NCBI GenBank assembly: GCA_943735955.1
Contig: OX030967.1
Coordinates: forward strand, 4,388,590-4,452,589
Length of the DNA stretch: 64,000 bases
Source: Piscicola geometra
Lineage: Eukaryota > Annelida > Clitellata > Hirudinida > Piscicolidae
Reading direction: 5' to 3'
The notes beneath the pieces are model-generated. The model worked only from the letters and a program-made list of their open reading frames with translations. It made no database searches and was not told the DNA's origin. The translations under genes and the position numbers were made by a program. The stretch's first letter is position 1, and each line of letters opens with the position of its first letter. This document shows, in pieces, positions 42,643-52,449 of the stretch.

Positions 42643-43961
42643 GTGTGTGTGTGTGGGTAGAAGTGTGTGTGAGGGTGTGTGCTTTTTGTAGGCATCAAAA
42701 CAAGCCAGCTGAACTAACATTTACAATGTTTACCAAAGAATAAATTCCTGAACATAAGTAACACAAATAAGCTAAGTAACATGAGTAACAAGACAAAAAA
42801 TTTTTTAAAAAAACACTAATTAAATAACCCAAGCAACACTATAACCACAGCCTCAACATTACTATCAACAACAACACTGTAGCAAAATCAGCAACACCAA
42901 CATCACTATCAAAAACAACAACACTATAAACAGCAACAACAACAACACTGTAGCAACAACAAAAACTATTAACAGTAACAACAACATCACTACCAAAAAC
43001 CCACCTGTTGCTCGGCAGGGTCACAGAGGAGGAAAATGGTGGCCTTGCGTGCTTGATTGTTGCACACGTTGTTGCTGTACTCCTCCCCTCCCGCGTACTC
43101 AAGCATCATCCAGTTCGCTGTCGTCCATTCATGCATTCATTCATTCATTTGTGCATTCATTTGTTCATTCATTATCTGATCCATCTATCCATTCATCCTT
43201 CTCTCAATTCTTTCATTCCTCCATTCATCCATCCTTCCTTCTATCTATTTATTCATCCCTCTTTCCCTCCATTCATCCCTTCCTCCTTCCTTCAACCTAC
43301 TTCCCATCTTCAGATCAGCTTTTTTGATCGATCCGAGCTTGAAAGTCTTTGAGTTGGATGAGTCCTTCTGAACTAGCTGTGTATGTGTGTGTGTATATAT
43401 GTGTGTGTGTATGTGTGTGTGTATGTGGGTGTGTTTGTGTGTGTGTAAATGTGTTTTTGGGTGTTTGTGTCTATGTGTGTGTGTGTTATGATTAAATCTT
43501 TTGTTATATTCCTTATATTCTAATTTAACTATAAATTTAGTTTATACTGCATAAATGACTCATATATAAAAAGAGCATCCGCCAGCTCTACAGACGATGT
43601 AACCACCCACCCCAACGTCGAGGAAGTCAGGCCTGGTCTCGGCAAGGAGGGCACTGGTGCAGATGCCTAAGTAGTACGAGAAGATCGATCCGTCGGGAGC
43701 GTTTGTGTGAAACCTGCGAAGGTGCACACGAATTTAAAATAGTTTAAAGCTTTATAAATAAATTCAATTCAAGGATTAAACTTTAATGTTATAATTAATT
43801 CACTAAATTCTTAATGCTTCAAATGAATTTATTTATTCATCTGATTAAAGTTTAATGATTCAACTCTAAAAACCTCTTTCCACAAAGCCCTTTGAGTCTT
43901 TCAATTGAAGCGGTGTCAGTGGATTTGTGGTGGTGGCTGAAGAGACATTGTGAGCAATTCT
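40193..43961 (-). CDS. Cation-dependent mannose-6-phosphate receptor (M6PR-like), N-terminus not found
   Basis: Seven exons on the minus strand: 43874-43961, about 43604-43713, 43005-43117, 42325-42515, 40751-40877, 40479-40548 and 40193-40236. Matches in order: IERLKGLCGKRF, SIFSYYLGICTSA, NWMMLEYAGGEEYSNNVC, RKATIFLLCDPAEQQ and ENCYYLFQLTHQSVC (lumenal, cysteine-paired). A membrane helix (IGSIVCFMWVLIVVVV...) follows, split by an intron. The cytosolic tail has QIPHFDFWRELGHLQ and ADGCNLVCRC, as in vertebrate M6PR, and ends EDSATLPVYEDGYN. In vertebrates this receptor carries mannose-6-phosphate-tagged hydrolases from Golgi to endosomes. Ligand-binding residues are not all checkable by eye, so a related MRH sorting receptor is possible. 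The signal-peptide exon must lie above 43961. The donor of the second exon is uncertain by 3 nt. Confidence 0.82.
40237..40478. repeat. (AGT)n repeat in the last M6PR intron
   Basis: Nearly pure AGT on the plus strand (ACT/TAC on the transcript). It starts at the donor beside 40479 and ends beside the terminal exon. Confidence 0.97.
40549..40750. repeat. (CA)n repeats in an M6PR intron
   Basis: CA arrays with a C11-12 tract at 40663-40676, on the plus strand. Confidence 0.9.
40880..41990. repeat. GGTGGTTGAGTGGT minisatellite, about 1.1 kb
   Basis: Variable-length units of GGTGG, GGTTGAGT, GGTCAGGT and GGTAGT fill most of the large intron of the M6PR gene. Confidence 0.95.
42040..42285 (-). 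mobile_element. tRNA-derived SINE with L2-type 3' tail
   Basis: Read on the minus strand from about 42285: a tRNA-like head with GGCTTAGATGGTAAAAGC (A-box region) and AGTTCGAATCC (B box, 42215-42225). A CTGCAA loop in anticodon position resembles tRNA-Cys. A body of about 90 bp follows, then GGCGCAATATAAATAAGC, the L2/CR1 LINE 3' motif, and (ATT)n at 42035-42100. Such SINEs borrow the reverse transcriptase of the LINE whose tail they share. Confidence 0.8.
42516..43004. repeat. (GT)n and CAA-rich sequence in an M6PR intron
   Basis: (GT)n on the plus strand at 42518-42680 becomes (AC)n before the acceptor in the transcript. CAACAACAC-rich sequence at 42860-42995 lies next to the donor. Confidence 0.9.
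43118..43600. repeat. CATT/CCTT and (GT)n repeats in an M6PR intron
   Basis: CATTCATC/CCTTC sequence at 43123-43300 and TGTGTG at 43380-43490. Confidence 0.85.
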
Positions 43962-44610
43962 CTGTTGAACCCGAGGATTTTAAAAACAGGAAAAAAATAT
44001 ATAAATTAAAGAATAATGTATTTTTCATTTCAAACAAGTTGGTTTTTTCCCAAATTTTAAAGTTGCTTTATTCGGTTGTATTTACAAATTTCTTAAAATA
44101 ATTGCATCAAACTTTTACACGTTGAGTAGATTAGATAGCTTCATAATTAAAACTTTAATATTTTTTTACCGGATTAAAATTATTTCATTTTTTACTTTGT
44201 TATATTTTAATTTTAAACATTGTTTAAATTACTTTCGCTACTAATATGACAAAAACTTTATCAAACATCTAATTGTAAACTTTGTGTTTGGGCAAGTCTT
44301 TGCAGCCATATCTCTTCTTATCAAAACGCTTATAAAACTTTAAGCTCTTTCAATTAACTCAATCATTTAGATTGTCTATGATAATCTAATTTAAATCTAA
44401 TTATATTTATTTGTTAAATTTATTTTTTATTAAATATACTAGCTACGCCACAACCAAAATCTTCCCGCATTCCACTTACATCTCCACAAGGGATAAGCAG
44501 TGCTGTGAAGAACGGTAAATCTGCAAGAAATAAATAGATCGCTTCGTTCACCCATTAGTAAAGTTCAGGACTAAACGTGATGTATCCAAAACTGATTTAA
44601 TGAAGATGAG
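43962..44610. other. AT-rich region upstream of the visible M6PR exons
   Basis: The missing 5' exon(s) of the M6PR-like gene are expected here. One AG/GT-bounded stretch on the minus strand at about 44478-44518 was considered, but it would create a stop codon at the junction, so it is not included. Confidence 0.4.
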
Positions 44611-45678
44611 TGAATGTTCAATTGTAAAGGAATGATGTTCATTCTAATTATAAAACAGATAGATAAATTGCATTTTAAAAATTTAATAAACGTCTTAAAC
44701 TCAGCACATACATTACATTACAAAAATTGTTGTTCAAATTGTCTTATCATTCCTTGTCTTAATTTACAAGAGCAGTCTTCTGGATTCTCCAATTATTCTT
44801 AATGTTTTCTTTGTTATCACGTTCACTAGAATTTTTTCTTTTACAAATTATTTTTCCATTTCCATTTTTCATTAGCTTATTATTTTCCTCTTCTACCCAA
44901 TCATACCTTCCATCTATCTCATTTCCTTCCCAATTACTCAGCACTTTTCTTTCTTTTTTATTATTTCCTTTGTATCCATTTATTTCTTCTTTTTTTCTTA
45001 CACTTTTTTGTCTTTCTTTGTCAATTTTTGCATCCTTCCTCGTTCTCCTTCCTTTGTTAACTCTCCCCACTTTCCAATCTTCCCCACCAATCCTATCACC
45101 ATTCTTCACCCCATCATTTCTTCTTCCTATACTAACAACTGCATTCCTGTCATGTGTCAATTGAGTAGTGAACTTAATTTCTAGCAAAAAAATGAAAATG
45201 AAAATATCTTGACTATTTCATCCTCAAAACCTGATCGCTATCGGGCTAAAAAGATAAGTGTATGAGATGGTTAGAAGTTGTTGGGAAAGAGAAGTGAAAA
45301 GGTTAAGTTGATGAATACAGCTAGGATAGTTGGAGGCAGCAATGCTGAAAAGAGGTCTCGGGTTTGATGTGAGTGAGAAAGAGGATAAAGAAGAGCTCGA
45401 AACTAAATAAATAAACTTAATAAAGTATTCATAAAGACCAACTTTCTATGATATCTGTCGCTCTTGGAAACTGTGGGGGCAGTAGTGGTTGTCGTCACGT
45501 TATCTTGTTCACACTTTCGATTAAAGTTTGTGTTTTGTCCTGTGAAGGATGGGCGAAAGGATGGAGGTGGGATTGCTGGATGGATGGGATTCCAAATCAA
45601 CAGAACGATGATGATTTAGTGGAGTAAGGGGTGAATAACTGAGATGTATAGATGACGGCAATAAAGTTGAACTATAAG
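44611..45678. repeat. 3' flank of gene A, part of a tandem segmental duplication
   Basis: Similar along its length to 49660-50580: both contain ATGTTCATTCTAATT(A/G)TAAAAC near the start, then pyrimidine-rich sequence, then CCTGTGAAGGATGG near the end, and stop in the coding paralogues. The call rests on alignment by eye. Confidence 0.75.
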
Positions 45679-47226
45679 TCAGAAAAACAAACTTCTAGAT
45701 CTTCTTGCGCTTGCTTTGATGTTCCTACTTGAGCACTTTTTGTCGTTTGAAGACTTTGTCTGATCTCTCCTTTCTTTATGATCCACGCACACGAGCCTGC
45801 TTTTGTGAATCTTTTCTGATCCTAAAACGTCATTCAGCCCTTCGAAAATCTTCAGCGTGTCGCGATTTCCGCCATTTCTTTTTATATTCTGGAATTGCGC
45901 AGAGTTAGAGCGGTTGTTTCTAGAACAGTTGTTACTTCTATTCGGAAACATTTCATCAATGGCATTTTCGCGAGTGCAAAGAGGTGGAGGCTCTTCGACC
46001 AGAGATGGACTAGACGTGTATGACAAGAAAACGTCCGAATGCCCAGCTGGTGAATTCATTGGGCTGTAGACAGGGGATGAAGATATCGCATTGAAAATAA
46101 ATCTTTCTCTTTGCAAGTGTCCACTCCCTCGACCTCCCCTAGCGGGCGAACACCTCGTCACATTTGGATCACGCCCCTGGAAAACACCACTATAATTAAT
46201 CTCAGGTGAGCTCAACGGAGAGTCTCCTGTCTCAGGAAGATGCGGGGAACTCGTGGAAGATGGTAACGTGCCTTCCGTACCAGCTGGGGATAATAGATAT
46301 AGGAAATCCACTAGGGAATATGGAGGTCCACCGCTGGAAGAGTCTTCTGTCTCAGAAAGATGCGGAGAACTCGAAGTGGAAGATGCTAACGTGTATTCCG
46401 GACCAACTGAGGATAATAGAAATAGGAAATCCAATATAGAATATGGAGGTCCACCGCTGGAAGTATCGCTCGTTGCAGAAAGATCGCCGCTATCGTCGAA
46501 AAGGGAAGATGCAAAGTTGAACGAAGGATACCCACTGCCAACGCTGTCTGTTGGAGTGGCTGGATTGAAGGAAATGGGTGAAATTTCTCTCGGCCCTGCA
46601 CTGCCAGGCAAAATAGGCGACAAGTCGCCAAAGATGCTTCTAGACCTTCTTCCCCCTGTATTGGGAGTACTTTGAAAGAAGTTGTTCATTTGTGGTGGGC
46701 TTGCTGGGACAACATCGGAGCTGCTGTCTGGAGTATCAAATATAAAGTGTGGTATGAATGAACCGTCAGAAGAAGAAGAAGGAGATGAAGAACTAGTTGC
46801 ATATGCATCGGCAAAAACATTTGGGTCCATGCCACTCGAATCTGAAAGAGTTGAATCTGAGTCTGAGGCATTTGGAGCACCGAAACGAGGCGTCAGGTGC
46901 ATGAACAACTCAGGATGCAGGTCATCAATGGCGTTTTCGCGGTTGCAGCGAGGTGGAGACACATGGGGAGAATAAGATGACCTTGATGGCAAAAAAACAT
47001 CCGAATCACCACTTTCTGATCTCAATTCTTCAATGTAACTAGGAAATGAAGATGCTGCGTTGAAAATGAATCTTTCTCGTCCACTTCCTCGTCTCCCTCT
47101 AGCAGGCGAACCTCTTGTCACATTTGGATCACGACCCTGGAAAACACCACTATAATTCATCACAGCTGCTGCACCCAAATCTCCATCTGCCCTCACGCCT
47201 TGAGAGCCTCTATGAGACCGTCTCAT
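45679..47226 (-). CDS. Serine-rich intronless protein with internal repeats, unknown (gene A)
   Basis: A single open frame of 515 aa, not a simple-repeat artefact: normal codon mixture and 22% or so Ser. Two long internal duplications are visible. NYSGVFQGRDPNVTR with SPARG..GSG..RERFIFNA occurs near residues 25 and 320. SSGGPPYS..DFL.LLS occurs twice, near 255 and 295. SDVFL and RENAID also recur. No signal peptide, membrane helix or known domain; it looks disordered. The C-terminus IKASARRSRSLFF matches IKRSARRSRGLDF of gene B (50581-51204), and DLSPILP..G.PREIS in the middle matches DVSPVLPMLGAPRRLS there. The basic tail could bind nucleic acid or be a nuclear signal, but this is inference. 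I do not recognise the family. Confidence 0.75.
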   Translation of the reverse strand: MRRSHRGSQGVRADGDLGAAAVMNYSGVFQGRDPNVTRGSPARGRRGSGRERFIFNAASSFPSYIEELRSESGDSDVFLPSRSSYSPHVSPPRCNRENAIDDLHPELFMHLTPRFGAPNASDSDSTLSDSSGMDPNVFADAYATSSSSPSSSSDGSFIPHFIFDTPDSSSDVVPASPPQMNNFFQSTPNTGGRRSRSIFGDLSPILPGSAGPREISPISFNPATPTDSVGSGYPSFNFASSLFDDSGDLSATSDTSSGGPPYSILDFLFLLSSVGPEYTLASSTSSSPHLSETEDSSSGGPPYSLVDFLYLLSPAGTEGTLPSSTSSPHLPETGDSPLSSPEINYSGVFQGRDPNVTRCSPARGGRGSGHLQRERFIFNAISSSPVYSPMNSPAGHSDVFLSYTSSPSLVEEPPPLCTRENAIDEMFPNRSNNCSRNNRSNSAQFQNIKRNGGNRDTLKIFEGLNDVLGSEKIHKSRLVCVDHKERRDQTKSSNDKKCSSRNIKASARRSRSLFF

Positions 47227-47789
47227 GCTGCTTGTGAGAGGTGCTGTGGCGCTTTTGATTTATTTTTATCGTCTAAATTTTTTTCCTCTAAAAAAAGTTA
47301 GACGATAACTTTAGAATTTCACTTATTTTTATTTGGCTAAAACCACACTGCTACTTCAGGGAATTTCCAATACTTTGGCCTTTATCCGCTACATTAGTGT
47401 TTTAAACTGGACTTTTATTGCATCTAACAGAAAACTTTCTCCGAAGCTTGTAACTTCTTCTAATTCACGTTTTGGTTCGAACTTTTTGTGTTTAAAACGG
47501 CTTGTTTATTCCATAAATGAGATCACTGCATTTTGATGACGTTTAAACCTAAAAATGCAAATTTTCAAGAGAAAGAATTTAATGTGCAATCAGTCAATAA
47601 AGCAATCAAATGTTTAACTATAGCGCTTTTTAATAAATTCAAGAACGCAGGAAAGAACCTTAAACACTGTCAAGGTCATTTATTCAATCAATAATTTTCC
47701 TCCATATTTTGACATTTATTGATACTTGGCTGACCGAACCATTTGTTCTAGAAATAATAAAAAATTGATTTCCTCTTTTTCTTCCCGTA
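47227..47789. other. Upstream region of gene A
   Basis: AT-rich. The first 35 bp resemble the sequence upstream of gene B's start. No other feature seen. Confidence 0.4.
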
Positions 47790-47902
47790 AAGCGCAGGGC
47801 TTCTCTGAAGCATAAGCGCACTCAGAAGAGGGAAGGAATCGAACCCACGCTACTGAGTAGAACACCAAGCGTTTTTACCACTAAGCTATCCGTCGCCCCT
47901 TA
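47790..47902 (-). mobile_element. tRNA-derived SINE fragment
   Basis: On the minus strand: GGGGCGACGGATAGCTTAGT head with A-box sequence, then GGTTCGATTCC (47835-47845), an exact B-box consensus. The body continues with CTTCTGAGTGCGCTTATGC. Poor cloverleaf pairing argues for a SINE, not a tRNA gene. Its head resembles the element at 3425. Confidence 0.65.
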
Positions 47903-47995
47903 ATCAAGCAGTTTTGTCCCTTTGATTTTCTAAAAGACGTTTCAAGAAAAGATTAAATCAGTTTGAAAAAATATAGACGCGAATGAGGTTCAAGA

Positions 47996-49613
47996 TCAAT
48001 CATCAATCAATCAATCAATCACTAATAATTTGTATAGCGCCCTTTACTAAGTGAACAAAAGCGCTCAGCCATCACGTCCCAAACAAGTACGTCTTCAGGC
48101 CTCGACGGAAAGTTATGAGTGACTTAGTAGAAGTTAAAGAAGAAGGTAAAGAATTCCATAAAAGAGGACCACAGTAAGAAAAAGAACGTTTAGCAAAAGA
48201 GTGTTTAACTGGAAAACGAAAAGAACGATTAAAGGTGGATGATCTTAGACCAGATTTAGGGGGTTGTTTAATTAGATTTTTAAGATAGATTGGAGCATTA
48301 CAGTTATGAATTTTAAACATATTTAGGCATATTTTAAAAGTCACTCTAGATCTCAAAGGTAGCCAATGTAACAAACGAAGATAAGGAGAAATGTGAGAAA
48401 ACTTAGGAGCACGAGCAACAAGACGAGCAGCACAATTGAAGGTTTTATTTAGAGGAGCCAAAGTAGTATTAGGGAGACCATAGTAAAGAGAGTTGCAATA
48501 ATCAATCCTGGACAGAACTAGAGAAGATACAAGAAGTTGTAGGGTAGGATCATCGAGAAAAGGAAGAAGCTGTTTAATACGACGAATGTGGAAGTAGCAA
48601 GATTTAGAGACAGATAGAATTTGAGGAGCTAAAGACAAGTTAGAATCAAAAATAAAACCAAGGCTACGAATAGAAGATGAAGGGTTTAGAGAGAGTGAAG
48701 AGGGGGGAGGCAAAACTAAAGAAGGAAGAGATAGTAAAGACTTTGATTTTTTATTGAAATATATGAGTTCAAATTTGTCCGGATTAAGTTTGAGAAACAT
48801 AGAAGAAGCCCAAGAGATTATAGATTGAAGACAGAGAGTTATTTTATCAACAGTAAGGTCAAGAGAAGAGTCAGTAAAAGATGTATAAATATAGGAGTCG
48901 TCAGCATAAATTTGACTGTTTAGAGAAGATGACGAAATAATATTAGGTAGTTCCGAGGTATAAAGAATAAAAAGTAAGGGACCAAGAATTGAGCCCTGTG
49001 GAACACCATAAGATAAAGAAACAGAAGAAGAACGAGAAGATTCTATTGATACATAGGAAGTTCGCTCAGAAAGGTAGGATTTAAGCCAGATAAGAGAGGA
49101 ACCAGAAATATTAAAGGAAGAGTCTAAAACATTTAATAAAAGCGTATGGTCGACAGTGTCAAAAGCAGCTGAAAAGTCAAGGCATAAAAGAAGAGAAGAG
49201 GCATTAGAATCAGAATTTAAAATAAGGTCATTATAGAGTTTAAGTAAAGCAGTTTCAGTGGAGTGGCCAATTCTGAAACCAGATTGAGAGGAAGGAAGAA
49301 GTGAGTTTTTTTCTAGATAGAAGATCAATTGTTGAGAAATAACTTTTTCAAGGACCTTAGAAAAAAAGGAAATGTTAGATACAGGTCTATAACTGGATAA
49401 GGATGCAGGATCAAGAGAAGGCTTCTTAATTGTAGGAATGATAAATGAAGATTTGAGGGCAGACGGAAATTTAGATGTAGACAAAGATAAGTTAACCAAA
49501 TCCAGAACAATAGGATAGAATAAAAAAGAGAGTTCTTTAAAAAGGGTTGTAGGAATAAGATCTAGAGAACAAGAAGTGGGAGACATAGAATTAATTATAT
49601 TTGTAAGATTTAT
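47996..49613 (-). mobile_element. 5'-truncated copy of the L2/CR1-type LINE
   Basis: Matches positions of about 12690-14290 of the first LINE in inverse orientation. It ends in the same AATTTGTATAGCGCCC complement and an ATCA (ATTG) tail of about five units. It is truncated in the region before reverse-transcriptase motif 1. It has inserted between the two copies of the serine-rich gene duplication. Confidence 0.93.
48072..49586 (-). CDS. LINE reverse transcriptase, 5'-truncated copy
   Basis: 504-codon open frame, almost identical to the C-terminal part of the 11352-14225 product. Visible differences are few: an extra Thr in DLIPTTLFKEL, CLDFS for FLDFS, NSLPSS for NSLPFS. The YADD box and PQGSILGPLLF are intact and there are no stops. 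It lacks the endonuclease, so it cannot act on its own. The ATG at 49586 is an internal Met, not a native start. Confidence 0.9.
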   Translation of the reverse strand: MSPTSCSLDLIPTTLFKELSFLFYPIVLDLVNLSLSTSKFPSALKSSFIIPTIKKPSLDPASLSSYRPVSNISFFSKVLEKVISQQLIFYLEKNSLLPSSQSGFRIGHSTETALLKLYNDLILNSDSNASSLLLCLDFSAAFDTVDHTLLLNVLDSSFNISGSSLIWLKSYLSERTSYVSIESSRSSSVSLSYGVPQGSILGPLLFILYTSELPNIISSSSLNSQIYADDSYIYTSFTDSSLDLTVDKITLCLQSIISWASSMFLKLNPDKFELIYFNKKSKSLLSLPSLVLPPPSSLSLNPSSSIRSLGFIFDSNLSLAPQILSVSKSCYFHIRRIKQLLPFLDDPTLQLLVSSLVLSRIDYCNSLYYGLPNTTLAPLNKTFNCAARLVARAPKFSHISPYLRLLHWLPLRSRVTFKICLNMFKIHNCNAPIYLKNLIKQPPKSGLRSSTFNRSFRFPVKHSFAKRSFSYCGPLLWNSLPSSLTSTKSLITFRRGLKTYLFGT

Positions 49614-50580
49614 TCCAAATGATTGGTAATTGAACGAAATTGAAAAGTGGATTTTAGTTGAATGATGTTCATTCTAATTGTAAAACATTCAGATAAATGG
49701 AATTGGAATAATCGTCTTTGAACTCACTGAATTGCATTATATTACAAAAATATGTATTCAAAATGTCTTTCTATGTTTTGTTTGTATCTCTCTTTCACCC
49801 GTTCCTAATTTCCATCTATTTCATTTATAACCCATAACTCAACACTATCCTTTATTATTATCATTTCTTCCCATCCATCCATCCATCCATCCATCCATCC
49901 ATCCATCCATCCATCCATCCATCCATCCATCCATCCATCCATCCATCCATCCATCCATCCATCCATCCATCCATCCATCCATCCATCCATCCATCCATCC
50001 ATCCATCCATCCATCCATCCATCCATCCATCCATCCATCCATCCATCCATCCATCCATCCATCCATCCATCCATCCATCCATCCATCCATCCATCCATCC
50101 ATCCATCCATCCATCCATCCATCCATCCATCCATCAATTCATCCATACATCCATACATCCATACATCCATACATCCATCCATCCATCCATCCATCTATTC
50201 ATCCATCCATCCATCCATCCATCCATCCATCCATCCATCCATCCATCCATCCATCCATCCATCCTTTCCTTCTTTCTTTTTTCCTTTAACATCATCCAAT
50301 AGTGGTGGTAGTCTCGTAGAAGGGACTCTCATCATCTTGTTCTCACTTCCGATTCACGTTTGGTTTCGCCCTGTGAAGGATGGATGGGTGAATAGATGGA
50401 CATGGGATTGTTGGATGGATAGATAGAGGTCTTTTGAATTCTTGAAGAAGTGCAATATAATATATTTTATTGATTGGTTGATAGGATTTCAAATCAATAA
50501 AATGGTGTGTGGTATGGTAGAGTAAAGAGAGATGAACGAGTGGGTGAGTAGATGGCGGGAATAAAAGTAGACTTTGAATT
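49614..50580. repeat. 3' flank of gene B: duplicated segment with (CCAT)n expansion
   Basis: Homologous to 44611-45678. The only major difference is a (CCAT)n array at 49873-50265, about 98 units, where the first copy has ordinary pyrimidine-rich sequence. The MDGW open frames are repeat translations. Confidence 0.85.
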
Positions 50581-51204
50581 TCAAAAGTCCAAACCTCTAG
50601 ATCTTCTTGCGCTGCGTTTGATGTCCTTCAAAGCTTCATGCCTGCATCCTTTGGCACTGTTGTTCGCCGAATAATAAATACTCCGTCCCGATTCATCTGA
50701 GTTGTAGTAATCATCCGAATCCATGGTGCTTGTGCTTATATCTTGGCTCTCAAACGGGTCGGGTCTCCGATAATTGGGAACAGATGCATTGGGCAGACCG
50801 GAGGGCAGAAAAACATCCGATTCCAAGCTCACTTGGCTCCAGTGGTGCGACTTAGCAGGGTAGTCTGCGAAGAAAGAATCAGACGAGGTGGTGTCGTCTG
50901 AAATGCTGGAAAAGGCATAACTTTTCGAGAGTCTCCTGGGCGCTCCGAGCATCGGCAGGACTGGAGACACGTCGTCTCTATCGAAGTAGCCCCTCATCGA
51001 ACCGTATCTCAGTCTGGGCCTCCTGGTCGAATAGGTGCGTGGAGTGCTGGCGAAGTAGTAGTTCCAGTCGGTCGGGTTCCGGGTGACCACCTCGCTGGGC
51101 CTGACGCTGAAGAGTCTTGCATTGTTCAGGAGGGAGTTGTGATCGGGGCTGTGCGATCCATATTCTGGTCCGTCCACCGCATCACCAGACCAGTTTCTGC
51201 TCAT
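50581..51204 (-). CDS. Serine-rich intronless protein, paralogue of gene A (gene B)
   Basis: 207 aa single open frame on the minus strand. No signal peptide, helix bundle or known domain; rich in Ser, Arg, Tyr and Asp. It shares with gene A the C-terminal IK.SARRSR.L.F, the SDVFLPS motif and the DVSPVLP..GAPR.LS segment, but lacks the internal repeats, so gene A has grown or gene B shrunk. The start ATG at 51204 is followed by RNWSGDAVDG; the sequence just upstream resembles that upstream of gene A, supporting the start. Function unknown. Confidence 0.7.
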   Translation of the reverse strand: MSRNWSGDAVDGPEYGSHSPDHNSLLNNARLFSVRPSEVVTRNPTDWNYYFASTPRTYSTRRPRLRYGSMRGYFDRDDVSPVLPMLGAPRRLSKSYAFSSISDDTTSSDSFFADYPAKSHHWSQVSLESDVFLPSGLPNASVPNYRRPDPFESQDISTSTMDSDDYYNSDESGRSIYYSANNSAKGCRHEALKDIKRSARRSRGLDF

Positions 51205-52097
51205 GGCTTCTCAAGAGAAACAGTGGCACTTGGAGTTTTTGTCCTATAAACCGTATTTTGTTTTTGATTCCTTTTCTGGTCTTTTTTATTCTCATGCAGG
51301 GATTGATGGACTTCCTCTACTGCATCTTAAAACGATTTCTAAAAAATTTTGTTAGGTTTTTTTTCTTGTTTGCTTCATTTTCGACGTCACGTTACACCAT
51401 AAACCACGAAATATTTAATATAAAGTATTGAATTTATTATCTTATTATCAAATAGTTCAGTCATATTCTTCAGGTCCAAAAGCAAACCACTGCAACAGAA
51501 GATGTTTAGTGCTTGAGTCGGGGTGGAGTCTGGTACTCAATGTTGCAAAAACCATTTTGTTGCCTTTAAGGAATTCCTAAATTAAAATTCGTTTCTCGAA
51601 AGCAAAACAGTATAGCATAACACATCTAGCGGTATTTTTCAGATATTGTTGAAAAAGAAAAAAGAAAATCTGACAAAGAAATTATATGAATTGTTAACGA
51701 AGGTACCCTTTTGGCACTGGGGATGTTCTGGGGTTTAATCGCATGAGAAGCCTAATCATTTGGCCTGAAAATAAACATATATGAAGAGGGTGACTCCACC
51801 AACCAAGAACACTTCAATGTCCCATGCTGATCAACAGCAAGGTGCTCTAAGTTCGTGAGTCTTATTAAATCTTCCAAGTGAAAAAAAAAGAATTTTTTGC
51901 AATTTTTGCAAAATAAACAATACAAGAATATTGTGTGGTCAGAATATAGTGGAACGAACTAATCAATTCAGCGGCAAAAATAATGATGAAGGGATGAGAA
52001 GGGGTCGGTGAGCGCTTAATTGATTAGCAAAAATCATTTGCAAGCAGAAATCTAAGATTTGTTGAAATCGAATAAATAATTAATGAAGAAGCAATAC
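51205..52097. other. Intergenic / possible ABHD14 3' region
   Basis: On the minus strand an acceptor-like TTCTGTTGCAG at about 51496-51506 is followed by a frame GLLLDLKNMTELFDN that could be the last exon of the ABHD14-like gene (family end: EWH..LLDFL). The connecting exon with the catalytic histidine was not found, so this is only a possibility. Confidence 0.35.
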
Positions 52098-52170
52098 AAC
52101 GACGAGTATTATTAACGTGGCGTAAACCCGGACGGGCTTCAAGACCACTTGGTTATGGAAAATTTGATAA
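52098..52170. repeat. Dispersed short repeat, copy 2
   Basis: Counterpart of 19040-19115 in the same orientation, with a few extra bases (TATTAACG). Confidence 0.75.
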
Positions 52171-52239
52171 TAATATTAAGAATGATAGATGAATAAATGG
52201 TAAGTATAGGTAAAGTAAATTATTGAAATTAAACAATAT

Positions 52240-52355
52240 AATCATTTCTATATATCTACATATATACATACATACATATATACATACATACATATATACA
52301 TACATACATATATACATACATACATATATACATACATATATATATATACATACAT
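52240..52355. repeat. (TACATACATA)n repeat
   Basis: TATATACATACATACA units with short TA runs, in the 3' flank of the third LINE fragment. Confidence 0.9.
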
Positions 52356-52449
52356 ATTTTTTTATTATTATTATTCTTTTTTTTAAATTTTTTTTAATGG
52401 ACAAAATAATAATTAAAAAATTTTAAAGGTTGAAGCTGAAATAACATTA

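Noticed and set aside
44478..44518. First exon of the M6PR-like gene
   Set aside because: It has AG and GT borders, but joining it in phase makes a TAG stop at the junction.
44802..45164. Phe/Leu/Ser-rich frame, possible membrane protein
   Set aside because: Translation of pyrimidine-rich DNA that is part of the duplicated 3' flank; not conserved as a frame in the other copy.
49805..50194. MDGWMDGW protein
   Set aside because: CCAT repeat of about 98 units; no flanking coding evidence.
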